Assembly: GCA_028687975.1 (NCBI GenBank)
Contig: JAQTZD010000022.1
Coordinates: 1-33,502 of the forward strand
Reading direction: 5' to 3'
Origin: Sediminibacterium sp.
GTDB taxonomy: Bacteria > Bacteroidota > Bacteroidia > Chitinophagales > Chitinophagaceae
DNA length: 33,502 nt
This document shows positions 1-9,700 of the stretch, piece after piece. How positions within the stretch are numbered: the stretch's first letter is position 1; every line of letters starts with the position of its first letter. The notes beneath the pieces are model-generated. The model made no database searches, had not been told where the DNA came from, and saw only the letters and a program-made list of their open reading frames with translations. The position numbers were made by a program, and so were the translations under genes.

Positions 1-2
1 TG

Positions 3-569
3 GGCAGGCGCCTGGGCATGCGCAAAGAAGACGAGTTTAAATTGTTGTGGGTAATGGATTTTCCTTTGTTCGAATACGCAGAGGAAGAGAACCGCTGGGT
101 AGCCCGGCACCATCCGTTCACTTCTCCCAAACCGGATCATATTGAAGTCATGATCAACAACAGTCCGGTCATTGAAAATGCAGAAAAATACCTGGAACAT
201 CCTTACTCCGAAATCAAGGCCAATGCCTATGATATGGTATTGAACGGAAATGAAATTGGGGGTGGTTCTATCCGGATCTTCCAGCGTCCATTGCAGGAAA
301 AAATGTTTGCGGCACTGGGTATGAGCGAAGAAGAAGCCCTGCATAAATTCGGATTCCTGCTGGGTGCTTTTGAATACGGTGCACCGCCGCATGGTGGTAT
401 TGCATTCGGGTTCGACCGGCTCTGTGCAATTTTGGGTGGCAGTGAAAGCATTCGTGATTTCATCGCATTCCCCAAGAACAACAGCGGAAGAGACGTAATG
501 CTGGATGCCCCTGCATCTATTGATGCCAAACAATTCGATGAGCTGCAGATTCAACTGAACCTGAAATAA
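3..569 (+). CDS. aspS: Aspartyl-tRNA synthetase, C-terminal part (5' end outside window)
   Basis: Charges tRNA-Asp with aspartate in the cytoplasm. Only the last 188 residues are present; the reading frame is already open at base 3, so the start lies before the window. The sequence shows the class II catalytic core: [23 protein letters not shown] (the C-terminal AspRS catalytic block with GGGS), and motif 3 as [10 protein letters not shown] followed by [17 protein letters not shown]. The last block has the NSGRD wording of Bacteroidota enzymes, where the E. coli protein has a different sequence. The protein ends with LQIQLNLK, the normal end point for the family, so the 3' end is intact. The next gene starts six bases after the stop, which suggests joint transcription. 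Identity is secure. Confidence 0.97.
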   Translation, partial: GRRLGMRKEDEFKLLWVMDFPLFEYAEEENRWVARHHPFTSPKPDHIEVMINNSPVIENAEKYLEHPYSEIKANAYDMVLNGNEIGGGSIRIFQRPLQEKMFAALGMSEEEALHKFGFLLGAFEYGAPPHGGIAFGFDRLCAILGGSESIRDFIAFPKNNSGRDVMLDAPASIDAKQFDELQIQLNLK

Positions 570-575
570 ACGTAC

Positions 576-1085
576 ATGAGTCAACTGACTATTTTTAGGA
601 TACTTACATTTATACTTATTCCGGTAGCCATGCTTTTTGGTATACTGGATCTGTTCATACTGATCATGGCATTGTCTGCCAACCCGGCCATGCTGCTGAT
701 TGTATTTGCCATGGCCTGCTTTGTGATTTATGTATTTACATCGGTGCGTTTTCTGTTGCAGGGAATCGGGAATGAACGGCAGCTGAATGCTTCTCTGAAA
801 GATTGGATTAAAGTGAATGCTTACGGCACGTTGTTTATTTCGGTGATGTTCCTGATGAACTCGGCGGCTGCATTCTACATTAATGAGGTGAACCTGCGGC
901 AGATGCTGAGCGAGATGATTGCACAGCAACCCGAGGTTGCTGGCAAAATATCACTGGATTATTTCATCCGGCTCTTCCGGGTCATTTCCGGAATCATGCT
1001 GGTAGTGAGCCTGCTGGCCATCATTCATGTAATGATCAATTTCAGGCTGCTTCGCAGGTACGATCATTTATTTGGAAAAGAATAG
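576..1085 (+). CDS. Four-helix integral membrane protein, function unknown
   Basis: I do not recognise a named family. The 169-residue product has four hydrophobic stretches at about residues 10-33, 38-61, 83-103 and 134-155. Short basic or acidic loops lie between them, and a longer polar loop (about 104-132) lies between helices 3 and 4. It ends with a basic, probably cytoplasmic tail (RLLRRYDHLFGKE). No catalytic motif or metal-binding pattern is visible. The ATG lies six bases after the aspS stop, so the two are probably co-transcribed. This type of small inner-membrane protein beside aspS is plausible as a passenger gene; I infer no role. Confidence 0.8.
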   Translation: MSQLTIFRILTFILIPVAMLFGILDLFILIMALSANPAMLLIVFAMACFVIYVFTSVRFLLQGIGNERQLNASLKDWIKVNAYGTLFISVMFLMNSAAAFYINEVNLRQMLSEMIAQQPEVAGKISLDYFIRLFRVISGIMLVVSLLAIIHVMINFRLLRRYDHLFGKE

Positions 1086-1126
1086 GGGTTCCGATCTGAA
1101 TTTTATTTTTTTTGCCGCTCAATCGC

Positions 1127-1134
1127 TACTTTTG
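1127..1134 (+). promoter_or_regulatory. Candidate Bacteroidota -7 element for efp
   Basis: TACTTTTG matches the Bacteroidota consensus TAnnTTTG exactly and lies 38 bases before the efp ATG. No TTTG is present at the expected distance upstream; a TTTA at 1102-1105 is the nearest. It sits in the loop of a 7-bp inverted repeat (TTGCCGC at 1112-1118, GCGGCAA at 1134-1140). Confidence 0.45.
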
Positions 1135-1172
1135 CGGCAATCCTTCGGGAATATATAATAAAAATAACAAAT

Positions 1173-1739
1173 ATGGCAACTACATCAGATATCAGCCGCG
1201 GCATGATATTGAAACTCGATAACAATTTATACTCTGTAGTGGAGTTCGGCGAAAACAAGACTGCCAGAGCTGCAGCCAAAGTATGGGCAAAATTGAAGGG
1301 CGTAGACAACAAACGTTCGATCGAAAAAACATGGAACAGTGGTGAAACCATTTATCCTGTACGTGTAGAAAAGAAAGCATTCCAGTTCCTGTACAAAGAC
1401 GAAAGCGGGTATAACCTGATGAACAACGAAACATTTGAGCAAATTGCGCTGGCAGAAGAAATGATCGATGCACCGCAGTTCCTGATGGACGGTTCAGAAG
1501 TTTTTGTTTTCATCAATACAGAAACCGAGCAGCCCATCGGTGCTGAACTTCCGGAAAAGATTGTGGTGACAATTACTTATTGTGAGCCGGGTCTGCGGGG
1601 CGATACCGCCACCAGGGCGCTGAAGGCAGCAACCATCGAAACAGGAGCTACCGTAATGGTTCCCTTGTTCGTAGATCAGGGCGAAACCATCCGCATCAAC
1701 ACCAAGACCGGTGATTATGTAGAAAGAGTAAAAGACTAA
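1173..1739 (+). CDS. efp: Translation elongation factor P with an arginine (EarP-type) modification loop
   Basis: EF-P binds ribosomes stalled at proline runs and speeds peptide-bond formation. The 188-residue length is normal. The N-terminal KOW-like domain spans about 1-65, and OB-fold domains follow. The C-terminal signature TYCEPGLRGDTATRALKAAT and the ending RINTKTGDYVERV are typical. The tip loop is unusual: residues 28-35 read NKTARAAA, with Arg32 where most EF-Ps have a lysine in a KPGKG loop. Pseudomonas EF-P, which is rhamnosylated on Arg32 by EarP, has NKSGRNAA at the same numbering. No EarP or EpmA gene is in the window. The gene has its own terminator and precedes accB-accC, a neighbourhood seen in several phyla. 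Identity is certain; the modification type is inference. Confidence 0.97.
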   Translation: MATTSDISRGMILKLDNNLYSVVEFGENKTARAAAKVWAKLKGVDNKRSIEKTWNSGETIYPVRVEKKAFQFLYKDESGYNLMNNETFEQIALAEEMIDAPQFLMDGSEVFVFINTETEQPIGAELPEKIVVTITYCEPGLRGDTATRALKAATIETGATVMVPLFVDQGETIRINTKTGDYVERVKD

Positions 1740-1762
1740 TTTTGACCAATAAATAAGGTATT

Positions 1763-1797
1763 TGACCTGGTGAACAAAACATCAGGTCATTTTTTTT
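1763..1797 (+). terminator. Intrinsic terminator after efp
   Basis: A 10-bp stem (1763-1772 with 1780-1789, one G-T pair) with a 7-base loop is followed by eight T (1790-1797). It separates efp from accB. Confidence 0.85.
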
Positions 1798-1892
1798 AAA
1801 TAATCAAAAACAGGCCGTTTTTACCAAAAAAAGGCTAATTTGCCCTCCAATTCGACCAAAACTAACTGATTTTACCCCTAAAATTGCCATTT

Positions 1893-2369
1893 ATGGACTT
1901 AAAGCAAATCCACGAATTAATCAAAATTATCAACAAAAGTAACATTGGTGAAATCAGCATCGAGGATAAGGATGGTAAAGTAACCATCAAACAAAAAGAA
2001 GAAGCCCCCATTACAGTAGCAGCACCAGCACACCAGGTTTATACTACTCAGGCAACTCCTCCTCCTGCCGCCGCCGCTGCTGCACCCGCAGCGCCAGCTG
2101 CTCCTGCAGCCGCCCCTAAAGCCGATAACCTGATCACCATTAAAAGCCCCATGATCGGAACATTCTACCGCAGATCGGCTCCGGATAAACCGGTTCTGGC
2201 CGAAGTAGGTACCGAAATTGCTCCGGGCAAAGTGGTATGTATCATTGAAGCAATGAAGCTGTTCAATGAAATTGAAAGCGAAATAAGCGGTACGATCGTG
2301 AAGGTACTGGTAGAAGATGCCAGCCCTGTAGAATACGATCAGCCTTTATTCCTGGTAGAACCTGCATAA
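1893..2369 (+). CDS. accB: Biotin carboxyl carrier protein of acetyl-CoA carboxylase
   Basis: Carries biotin between the carboxylase and transferase centres of acetyl-CoA carboxylase, the first step of fatty acid synthesis. The 158-residue product starts MDLKQIHELIKIINKSN, the usual beginning for the family. I therefore choose the ATG at 1893 over the in-frame TTG three codons earlier. An N-terminal domain (1-38) is followed by a Pro/Ala linker (about 43-76, alanine-proline rich) and the biotinyl domain (79-158). The biotin acceptor is Lys122 in CIIEAMKLFNEIE. accC begins 15 bases after the stop, giving the standard accB-accC pair. The carboxyltransferase genes accA and accD are not in the window. 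Identity is secure. Confidence 0.96.
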   Translation: MDLKQIHELIKIINKSNIGEISIEDKDGKVTIKQKEEAPITVAAPAHQVYTTQATPPPAAAAAAPAAPAAPAAAPKADNLITIKSPMIGTFYRRSAPDKPVLAEVGTEIAPGKVVCIIEAMKLFNEIESEISGTIVKVLVEDASPVEYDQPLFLVEPA

Positions 2370-2384
2370 CCCTAAAACAAATCA

Positions 2385-3722
2385 ATGTTCAAAAAAGTAT
2401 TAGTTGCCAACAGAGGCGAAATAGCCCTGCGCGTGATCCGTACCTGCCGTGAAATGGGCATTAAAACGGTCGCGGTGTATTCAACGGCCGACAGAGAAAG
2501 TTTGCACGTGAAATTTGCGGACGAAGCGGTTTGCATCGGAAAACCCCAAAGCGCAGACTCCTATCTCAATATTGCCAATATCATGGCTGCTGCTGAAATT
2601 ACCAATGCAGATGCCATTCACCCCGGTTACGGATTTTTAGCAGAGAATGCCAAGTTCTCCCAGATCTGTGCCGACCACGGAATCAAATTCATAGGCCCTA
2701 CCCCGGAAATGATCAACAAGATGGGGGATAAGATCACGGCAAAAGAAACCATGATCAAAGCCGGTGTTCCGGTGGTTCCCGGTGGAGAAGGTTTATTGGA
2801 AAGTGTGGAACAAACCATTGCCCTGGCAAAAGAAGTGGGCTACCCGGTGATCCTCAAAGCCACAGCCGGTGGTGGGGGAAAGGGTATGCGAGTGGTTTGG
2901 GAGGAAAGCGAAATTGAAAAAGCATATACCACGGCCAAGATGGAAGCTGCGGCTTCTTTCAAGAACGATGGTATTTATATGGAGAAATTTGTAGAAGAAC
3001 CACGCCATATCGAAATTCAGATCGCCGGAGATCAATACGGAAATGTATGCCACCTGAGTGAACGCGACTGCTCTATTCAGCGCCGTCACCAGAAGCTGGT
3101 GGAAGAATCTCCCTCTCCGTTCATGACGCCGGAGCTGCGTCAGAAAATGGGGGAGGCCGCCATCCGCGCTGCATCTGCCATTAACTACGAAAGCGTTGGA
3201 ACCATTGAGTTCCTGGTAGATAAACACCGCAATTTCTATTTCATGGAAATGAATACCCGTATACAGGTTGAACACTGTGTAACGGAAGAAGTGGTTAGTT
3301 TCGACCTGATTAAAGAACAGATCAAAATTGCCATGGGCGAAAAAATTTCCGGTAGAAATTACGAGCCTACCATGCACGCAATCGAGTGCAGAATTAATGC
3401 AGAAGATCCTTATAACGATTTCAGACCATCTCCCGGAAAAATTACCACGCTGTTCACACCCGGCGGACACGGTGTTCGGGTAGACAGTCATGTGTATGCC
3501 GGATATGTGATTCCTCCTTATTACGATTCCATGATCGGTAAGCTCATCACAGTTGCGCAAACAAGGGAAGAAGCCATCGATACCATGTACCGTGCATTGA
3601 GTGAGTATGTGATTGAGGGAATTAAAACAACCATCCCCTTCCACCTGCAACTGATGCAGAATGAGGATTTCAGGAAAGGAAACTTTACCACCAAGTTCCT
3701 GGAGAACTTTAAGATGAAATAA
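2385..3722 (+). CDS. accC: Biotin carboxylase subunit of acetyl-CoA carboxylase
   Basis: Carboxylates the biotin of AccB using ATP and bicarbonate. The 445-residue length matches the family. The N-terminal domain starts [20 protein letters not shown] and contains [10 protein letters not shown] (80-88). The ATP-grasp domain has the glycine-rich lid [14 protein letters not shown] (158-171). The catalytic and bicarbonate region is [12 protein letters not shown] (286-297), with the usual Glu and Arg residues. The C-terminal domain is complete and contains [12 protein letters not shown]. Cys298 follows the EH of this motif where the E. coli enzyme has Pro; this is a mild variation. It is paired with accB and closed by a strong hairpin shared with the convergent gene downstream. 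Confidence 0.98.
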   Translation: MFKKVLVANRGEIALRVIRTCREMGIKTVAVYSTADRESLHVKFADEAVCIGKPQSADSYLNIANIMAAAEITNADAIHPGYGFLAENAKFSQICADHGIKFIGPTPEMINKMGDKITAKETMIKAGVPVVPGGEGLLESVEQTIALAKEVGYPVILKATAGGGGKGMRVVWEESEIEKAYTTAKMEAAASFKNDGIYMEKFVEEPRHIEIQIAGDQYGNVCHLSERDCSIQRRHQKLVEESPSPFMTPELRQKMGEAAIRAASAINYESVGTIEFLVDKHRNFYFMEMNTRIQVEHCVTEEVVSFDLIKEQIKIAMGEKISGRNYEPTMHAIECRINAEDPYNDFRPSPGKITTLFTPGGHGVRVDSHVYAGYVIPPYYDSMIGKLITVAQTREEAIDTMYRALSEYVIEGIKTTIPFHLQLMQNEDFRKGNFTTKFLENFKMK

Positions 3723-3744
3723 TCATAACGGATTAATAAGCATA

Positions 3745-3776
3745 AAAAAACCTCATCATGATTGATGAGGTTTTTC
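3745..3776. terminator. Bidirectional terminator between accC and the convergent secreted-protein gene
   Basis: CCTCATCA (3751-3758) pairs with TGATGAGG (3763-3770) around a 4-base loop. An A run precedes it and a T run follows, so it can work on both strands. Confidence 0.88.
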
Positions 3777-3784
3777 TTTTTCAG

Positions 3785-4153
3785 TTATCGCCCTCCTCCT
3801 CTGGGACCACCGCCACCAGGACGCTGCGACATCAGTTCCATCACTTTTTTGGTGAGTTCTTCCCCCAGCGTTTTTTCCAATCTTTTTTGTCTGACAGCTC
3901 CCGCCTCTTTCATTTTAGCCTGTCGTTCTTCCGGTGTCATGTCTCTCATGTTTCCCATCAGGGAACGATCGGAGAAAACGGCAACAACGGAATCTGCCTG
4001 AACCTCGGTTAATCCCAAAGGCTTCAGTCTTTCCTTCATCATGGCAGCCCTTTGTTCGGGGCTCATTTGCTGTCCACCTCCCGGTGGTTGCGCCATTACA
4101 CTGGTTGCAGTGCAACCCAATACAAATGCAACACAAATAATTAATTTTTTCAT
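3785..4153 (-). CDS. Small secreted Spy/CpxP-like protein
   Basis: The 122-residue product has a clear signal peptide (MKKLIICVAFVLGCTATSVMA, cleavage probably before QPP). A Gly/Gln-rich start is followed by a helical, charged body with MSPEQRAAMMKERLKPLGLT and MTPEERQAKMKEA, and a glycine-rich tail (PGGGGPRGGGR). The two P-E-(E/Q)-R segments and the LT motif resemble periplasmic Spy/CpxP-type proteins, which act as small chaperones or stress proteins, but this is a distant pattern match. The gene stands alone on the minus strand between two terminators, downstream of glnA. The position points to an envelope protein; the function is unproven. Confidence 0.8.
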   Translation of the reverse strand: MKKLIICVAFVLGCTATSVMAQPPGGGQQMSPEQRAAMMKERLKPLGLTEVQADSVVAVFSDRSLMGNMRDMTPEERQAKMKEAGAVRQKRLEKTLGEELTKKVMELMSQRPGGGGPRGGGR

Positions 4154-4280
4154 ACTGCTCGTTTTAAAATTGAGTCAGTTAAACTATTGAATTTTTTTCT
4201 CCGGAGCATGGGAATTCGGTAAGCGGCAATCCCCAATCGGCAGCAGGAGCGCATCTTAAGTTCTTTTTAACAATTGAAAT

Positions 4281-4310
4281 AAAAAAACCTGCTCCGAATC
4301 AGAGCAGGGT
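4281..4310 (-). terminator. Intrinsic terminator of the glutamine synthetase gene
   Basis: On the minus strand, CCTGCTC (4308-4302) pairs with GAGCAGG (4294-4288) around a 7-base loop, followed by a T run (4287-4281). It lies 22 bases after the glutamine synthetase stop. Confidence 0.85.
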
Positions 4311-4332
4311 CGTGTTGAATTGTTCAGGTATA

Positions 4333-6525
4333 TTATCTTAAGAACAACAGTTCTCTGTATTTGGGCAATGTCCAGAACTCATCGTCTACAAGGTGTTCCA
4401 GTTTGTCTACATGGTAACGGATTTCATCAAAGTAAGCCGACTTCACCTGGCTTTCGTAAGCAATGGCTTTTGTGCGGGTGTTTTCGATGTTGTTGGCAAT
4501 TTTACGTGCTTCCACCATATCGTGCACTTTGGAATGTATGATCTGCATATGGTTGCTGATTTCCGTAACAATGGCCAGCTGGCTCTTGTAAGTGGATTCC
4601 GGTAAACCGGCAGCCTTCAGTCCATCGATGTTTTTCAGCAGCTCATTCTGGTATTTAATGGCAGCAGGAAGAATATGATTGATGGCCAGATCGCCCATTA
4701 CACGGGCTTCGATCTGCACTTTCTTAATGTATTTTTCCAGCTCAATTTCGTATCTTGCTTCCAGCTCTGAATGTGAATAAACGCCATTGGATGCAAACAA
4801 ATTTTGCGATTTTTCAGACAGCATGGCATCCAGTGCAATCGGTGTTGTTTTCAGGTTAGGCAAACCTCTGCGTTCTGCTTCGTGGTGCCATTCGTCGCTG
4901 TAACCATCTCCTTCGAACAATACTTTTTTGCTTTCAACAATGTATTTCTGAATCACGTGCATGATGGCGATCTCTTTTTTATCGCCTTTCTCGATCATGG
5001 CATCCACATCTGCTTTGAATTTCTTGAGCGTATCTGCCACAATGGTATTCAGCACAGTCATGGAAATACCGCAGTTGGCGGAAGAACCTACTGCACGGAA
5101 TTCAAATTTATTACCGGTGAAAGCAAAAGGAGACGTTCTGTTGCGGTCGGTATTGTCCAGCATCAGTTCCGGAATGCTGCGGTGCAGATCCAGTTTCAGG
5201 ATGGCTTCGTCCTGTTCGTCGAATTTGGTTCCTACCCTAGACTCTACGTCGGAGAGCACTTTGCTCAGGTATTGGCCAACAAATACAGAGATGATGGCAG
5301 GAGGCGCTTCATTGGCACCCAAACGGAAATCGTTTGGTGCAGAGGCAATGGCTGCCCGAAGAATATCGGCATAGTCGTGAACTGCTTTGATCGTATTCAC
5401 AAAGAAGGTCAGGAACATCAGGTTGGTCTTAGGCGTTTTACCGGGGGCAAGGAGGTTCACTCCGGTATCGGTTGCCATACTCCAGTTGTTGTGCTTACCG
5501 CTTCCGTTGATGCTGGCAAATGGTTTCTCGTGCAGCAATACCACCAGCTTGTGGCGCTTGGCAACACGGCTCATTACGTCCATCAATAAGGTATTGTGGT
5601 CAACAGCAATGTTCACTTCTTCAAAGATCGGGGCACACTCAAACTGGGCGGGGGCTACTTCGTTGTGACGTGTGCGCAGCGGAATACCCAGTTTGTATGC
5701 TTCCTGCTCATAGTCGCGCATGAAGGCATACACTCTTTCGGGGATAGAGCCGAAATAATGGTCTTCGAGCTGCTGGCCTTTGGCAGGTGCAGCCCCAAAT
5801 ACGGTTCTTCCGCACTGGATCAGGTCCGGGCGGGCGGTGGCCAGTGCTTCGTCAATAACAAAATATTCCTGTTCCCAACCCAGGGTTACAGTTACTTTAG
5901 CAATGTTTTTATCAAAGTAATTGCACACATCTACTGCAGCCTTATTCAGGGCTTCCACGGATTTTAGTAAGGGCGCTTTATAGTCGAGCGATTCGCCGGT
6001 GTAAGCAACAAAAATGGTAGGAATACAAAGTGTTTTCCCATCTCCGGTTTCAATAATGAATGCAGGTGAGGAAGGATCCCAGGCTGTATAGCCACGTGCT
6101 TCGAAAGTGGCCCTTAATCCACCACTTGGGAAGGAAGAGGCATCCGGTTCCTGCTGAATCAGCGCGGCGGCGTCAAATTCTTCAATAGCTGTTCCATCAC
6201 TTTTTAAAGTAAAGAAGGAATCGTGTTTTTCTGCAGTGGTGCCGGTGAGCGGCTGAAACCAGTGCGTATAGTGGGTAACGCCCTTGCTCTCTGCCCATGC
6301 CCGGATGCCGTTGGCAATCTGATTGGCCACACTTCGGTCTATTTTCTTGCCTCCACGGATGCTGGTCACCAAACTTTTATATGCCTCGTCGGATAAAAAT
6401 TCACGGGCAGTTTTCAATGTAAACACACTTTCCCCAAAAATACCGGTGACTTTTGTACTGGGTTTGGAGACTACTGCTTCCGATTCTTTCGAGATGTTGC
6501 TGATAGCGTTAAATCTTAAAGACAT
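4333..6525 (-). CDS. glnA: Type III glutamine synthetase
   Basis: Makes glutamine from glutamate and ammonia with ATP; GSIII enzymes are large and form dodecamers. The product is 730 residues, typical for GSIII and far longer than type I. I start at the ATG at 6525 (MSLRFNAISNISKES), the usual Bacteroidota start; an in-frame TTG eight codons earlier is less likely. Visible blocks include GWEQEYF (about 216-222, metal-binding Glu), RHNEVAPAQFECAPIFEEVN (about 286-305) and HEKPFASINGSGKHNNWS (about 332-349, ATP and glutamate site). The C-terminal helical GSIII extension is complete to LFLR. The gene is monocistronic, with its own terminator. A palindrome and a -7-like site lie upstream. GSIII is sometimes called glnN. 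Confidence 0.97.
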   Translation of the reverse strand: MSLRFNAISNISKESEAVVSKPSTKVTGIFGESVFTLKTAREFLSDEAYKSLVTSIRGGKKIDRSVANQIANGIRAWAESKGVTHYTHWFQPLTGTTAEKHDSFFTLKSDGTAIEEFDAAALIQQEPDASSFPSGGLRATFEARGYTAWDPSSPAFIIETGDGKTLCIPTIFVAYTGESLDYKAPLLKSVEALNKAAVDVCNYFDKNIAKVTVTLGWEQEYFVIDEALATARPDLIQCGRTVFGAAPAKGQQLEDHYFGSIPERVYAFMRDYEQEAYKLGIPLRTRHNEVAPAQFECAPIFEEVNIAVDHNTLLMDVMSRVAKRHKLVVLLHEKPFASINGSGKHNNWSMATDTGVNLLAPGKTPKTNLMFLTFFVNTIKAVHDYADILRAAIASAPNDFRLGANEAPPAIISVFVGQYLSKVLSDVESRVGTKFDEQDEAILKLDLHRSIPELMLDNTDRNRTSPFAFTGNKFEFRAVGSSANCGISMTVLNTIVADTLKKFKADVDAMIEKGDKKEIAIMHVIQKYIVESKKVLFEGDGYSDEWHHEAERRGLPNLKTTPIALDAMLSEKSQNLFASNGVYSHSELEARYEIELEKYIKKVQIEARVMGDLAINHILPAAIKYQNELLKNIDGLKAAGLPESTYKSQLAIVTEISNHMQIIHSKVHDMVEARKIANNIENTRTKAIAYESQVKSAYFDEIRYHVDKLEHLVDDEFWTLPKYRELLFLR

Positions 6526-6546
6526 ATATTTTTTGTTTTTTCTGCC

Positions 6547-6554
6547 CAAAAATA
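6547..6554 (-). promoter_or_regulatory. Candidate -7 element for glutamine synthetase
   Basis: On the minus strand this reads TATTTTTG, an exact TAnnTTTG, 21 bases before the ATG at 6525. No good TTTG is found 18-20 bases upstream. A perfect 12-bp palindrome, AAACTTAAGTTT (6564-6575), falls in the spacer region and could be an operator. Confidence 0.4.
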
Positions 6555-6680
6555 AAGTTTTTTAAACTTAAGTTTCAATTAAAACTGCATTAATACCCCA
6601 ATTTGTGCAAAAAAACAGGAAAAATCGTCACATAGAATTTTATTTAATTTATTTTTAGCCCCTTCGGTAACCCGCTTATA

Positions 6681-6710
6681 ACTAAAAATGCCCCCGAATT
6701 TCGGGGGCAT
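6681..6710 (-). terminator. Intrinsic terminator of the SdrD_B-like protein gene
   Basis: ATGCCCCCGA (6688-6697) pairs with TCGGGGGCAT (6701-6710), a perfect 10-bp GC-rich stem with a 3-base loop. On the minus strand it is followed by TTTTTAGT. It lies 22 bases after the stop of the gene at 6733. Confidence 0.9.
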
Positions 6711-6732
6711 CTAACAGATCAATCATCGATCC

Positions 6733-9700
6733 TTATTGTTTTCCTAATACGATCCTGGTACTCTTATAATTTGCATTGTTGCCATTGAGACTGATGATGT
6801 ACAGTTTCTGGCCACTGTTCTGTTTCAGTTCCACCGGAATATTGTTTTCTCCCTTGGTTGCCTGAACGGTTCTGGTCATCACCACTTTTCCGGTTGCAGC
6901 TTCGGTAATATTCAGGGTAAGGGTATAGTCTTTATCTGCTTTGAACTTGCAGTAGAATAATCCGGTAGAAGGGTTCGGGTAGGTAGTTACCTCTCTGGCC
7001 AGCAGGGTTCTGAGGTAAGCAATATCTTCTTTGCTGAACGATACATTGCTTAAAGAGAGTTCCACTGCAGTGTTTCTTCCGGGAGCAGCAGCGCTCATGG
7101 CCACTACCATAGAAGTGATGTCCGAAGGATCTATATCGGTGTTGATGCCTGCTGATTTAAAGTCGCTCAGCGCCAGTGCATATTGCTGCGGAGTTGAACT
7201 AACCGGCATTTGCAGGGTGTACTGGTTCTTCCATTCTGCAATGGATTCTTTTACCAGTGTAATGGTAATGGCTGAGTTGCCGGCTGCAGTAAACTTCAAC
7301 GATTTGAATGCAGTTAAATCCTGCGGAGCACCGCCACCTCTCAGCAGTTTGTATACGGTAATATAATCCGGTGTGCTGCCGCTTACGCTTGCATTCCGGA
7401 AAACAGGGAAGGCATCCTGCGGAATGGTATCCTTGCTGTTGGTTACGGTAAATTGCTTGATGCTGGTTGTTGCCGCATTGTAATTTACACCCCATGCTCC
7501 GTCTGCCATGAATACTTCGTCCTGAATCATGCCATTTACATAAAGGCTGATGGTAGATTCAAACAGATCTGCACTTGGTATTTTAACCGTGCTGATGCCA
7601 TTGGGTGTAAGGGTAAAGGGAACAGTGCGTGTTACAGTACCGGTGGTTTGCTCGTTAGCCCTGTCTTTGATTTCAAAGTATCCGTTGGTGGCACTCAGGG
7701 TATTGTTGATGATTAAGTTCAGATTTTCATCTACTCTTTCGCCACTGGTAATATATGTTTTCGGCAGGCCTACATTGCTCTTGATTTCCTGAACAGGCAT
7801 ACCGGTTTGTAAACGGGAGATGATGTCTCCGGCCATTTCCAGGATCAGGCTTGGTGAACCACCCCACAACTGAATATTGTACATCACTTCATCGATGGTA
7901 TAATCTCTGTTCAGCCAGTTAGACTGAATGGTATAACTGTTTCTGCCATTCTTGGCACCAATAATAAAGCTCATGGCGTACTCAATATCGCCGTTGTTGT
8001 TTTTCAGGTTGTACTGAACCATATTCACACCTTTCACCTGTGTTTGCTGCATGCCTGTTAATTCATAGCCTTTCAGACGGTCGCAAATGGCCTTGGTGTG
8101 GTCGTACACTTCTCCGGAAGTTTGCGTACCAAATGCCACAGCCTTGGAAATGTTTTCTTTCACAAAGTCGATGGAGAGAATGTCTTTTGCATTGGTGATG
8201 GAAATGATGTCTTTAGGTGTACTGATATAAGATTTGTATGCGTTGTTGCTCAGTTTATTGGGCAGGATATCAGCCAGTTTTAACTGGGTACCTACATTGC
8301 TGATGCGTGCAGTGGAACCTTTATCTGCTCTTTCCATTTTATTGTAGTCGACCGGTCCCTGCTCGTTGTTCAGGGCCCTGCTGATGGTACGGATGGCAAT
8401 AGCATCTCCGAGGCTCTTGCTTTCCACACCGCCGCCGCTACCGCCGCCTACAGGTCCGGAGGTAACAAAGCCAAAGTCGTAACTATGGTTGTTGCTTCCC
8501 GCAATACCGGTGGTTACCGAAATCTCTGCATCATCAGCATTCATCAGACCGTCGCTGTCGCGTTCATCTGCATTGGCGTCAATACCACCATTGTTGGCTA
8601 CGGTTAAATCATAACCGGTAAGCGGTGTTTGCGTGCTGGCACCTTTTGCATTTGGAATACGGATGATGTATTCACTGTTAGGCTGAAGTTGTGTTAAACC
8701 ATATTTGGCAGAAGCGGTAGATGTTCTGTTCGGATCGCTGGAGAAATAATAATGTCCCAGCGAATCGGTAACAGCAGTAGCTACTACAGAGCCTCCGGAT
8801 ACCAGTTGAACGCTTACGCCGGCAATTGGTTGCTCATCTGCATCCTGTTTGCCATCGCCATTGGTATCGAACCAAACCCGGTTACCAATTTCAATTGGTG
8901 CAGGTGCGGAAATAATTTCCAGATCGCCGAGGCCATTGGCTTTACCAAAAAGGCTTACATCGTTGCCCTGGTAAAGGGCTTTGCCGTTTTGGGCAATACC
9001 AGTTGTATTGGAATAATACCTGACCCCTCCGGTATACCAGTTGTCGATCGGGTCAAATGCTGTTGCAATCAGTTCTTTGCCTGGAAAAACCGCCAGGCTT
9101 CCGGTGCTGGTTTCTTCGTGCGAAACATTGACATTAGCGCCATTGGCTGTATTGCCAATACCCATCGGATCGCTTCCGCCACCATACTGATAACGGTCGG
9201 TAAAATAAAATTCTCCTCCGCCAGGCCCTTCGTTGTTGCCAGCACCTGCGGTGGTATTTGCTCCTGAATTGCCATTGCTTTCCAGGGTAAATGCGGTGTA
9301 ACTGCCGTTGTTGGCTGCTTTCAGAATATCGCCGGCTGCATTACCTGTGTACAGGGTACCGCCGGAAGGGCTGAGGTTCTGATTACCGGTCTGGTGACCT
9401 GTTCTGTCGGAAATGCCGATGATCATAGATCCGTCGGCTGGATCAAACTCAATGGCGGTAAACAGGGGTTGCGGATAAATGGCCGTACCTGAATTTCCGG
9501 TAACAGTCAGTTCTGCAAAGCTTCTTGCCCATGGGTGCCAGGAGCCCTGCGATAAAGTAGCTGTAGCAATGGTTCCGTTCGGGTCTATGTAGTTGGTATT
9601 CTTATTTACGCCAAAACCGGTGTTCATATTGGCTTTGCGCTGGTAGGTAAGTGGTACATCCAGCACAGTGGTAAAAGTTTCGGTGCCTGGGGTAACGCCT

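Noticed and set aside
1112..1140. TTGCCGC/GCGGCAA hairpin before efp as a terminator of the upstream gene
   Set aside because: Only 7 bp with a 15-base loop and no T run after it; the loop holds the -7-like element, so it is probably chance.
1831..1840. TAATTTG in front of accB as a -7 promoter element
   Set aside because: It has one base too few between TA and TTTG and no TTTG at the proper distance upstream.
2793..3650. Long open frame on the minus strand inside accC (285 codons)
   Set aside because: It lies opposite a clear gene, its product has no recognisable family, and it follows the codon bias of accC read backwards.
4804..5589. Long open frame on the plus strand inside glutamine synthetase (261 codons)
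   Set aside because: Shadow of the glutamine synthetase gene, with no signal or motif.
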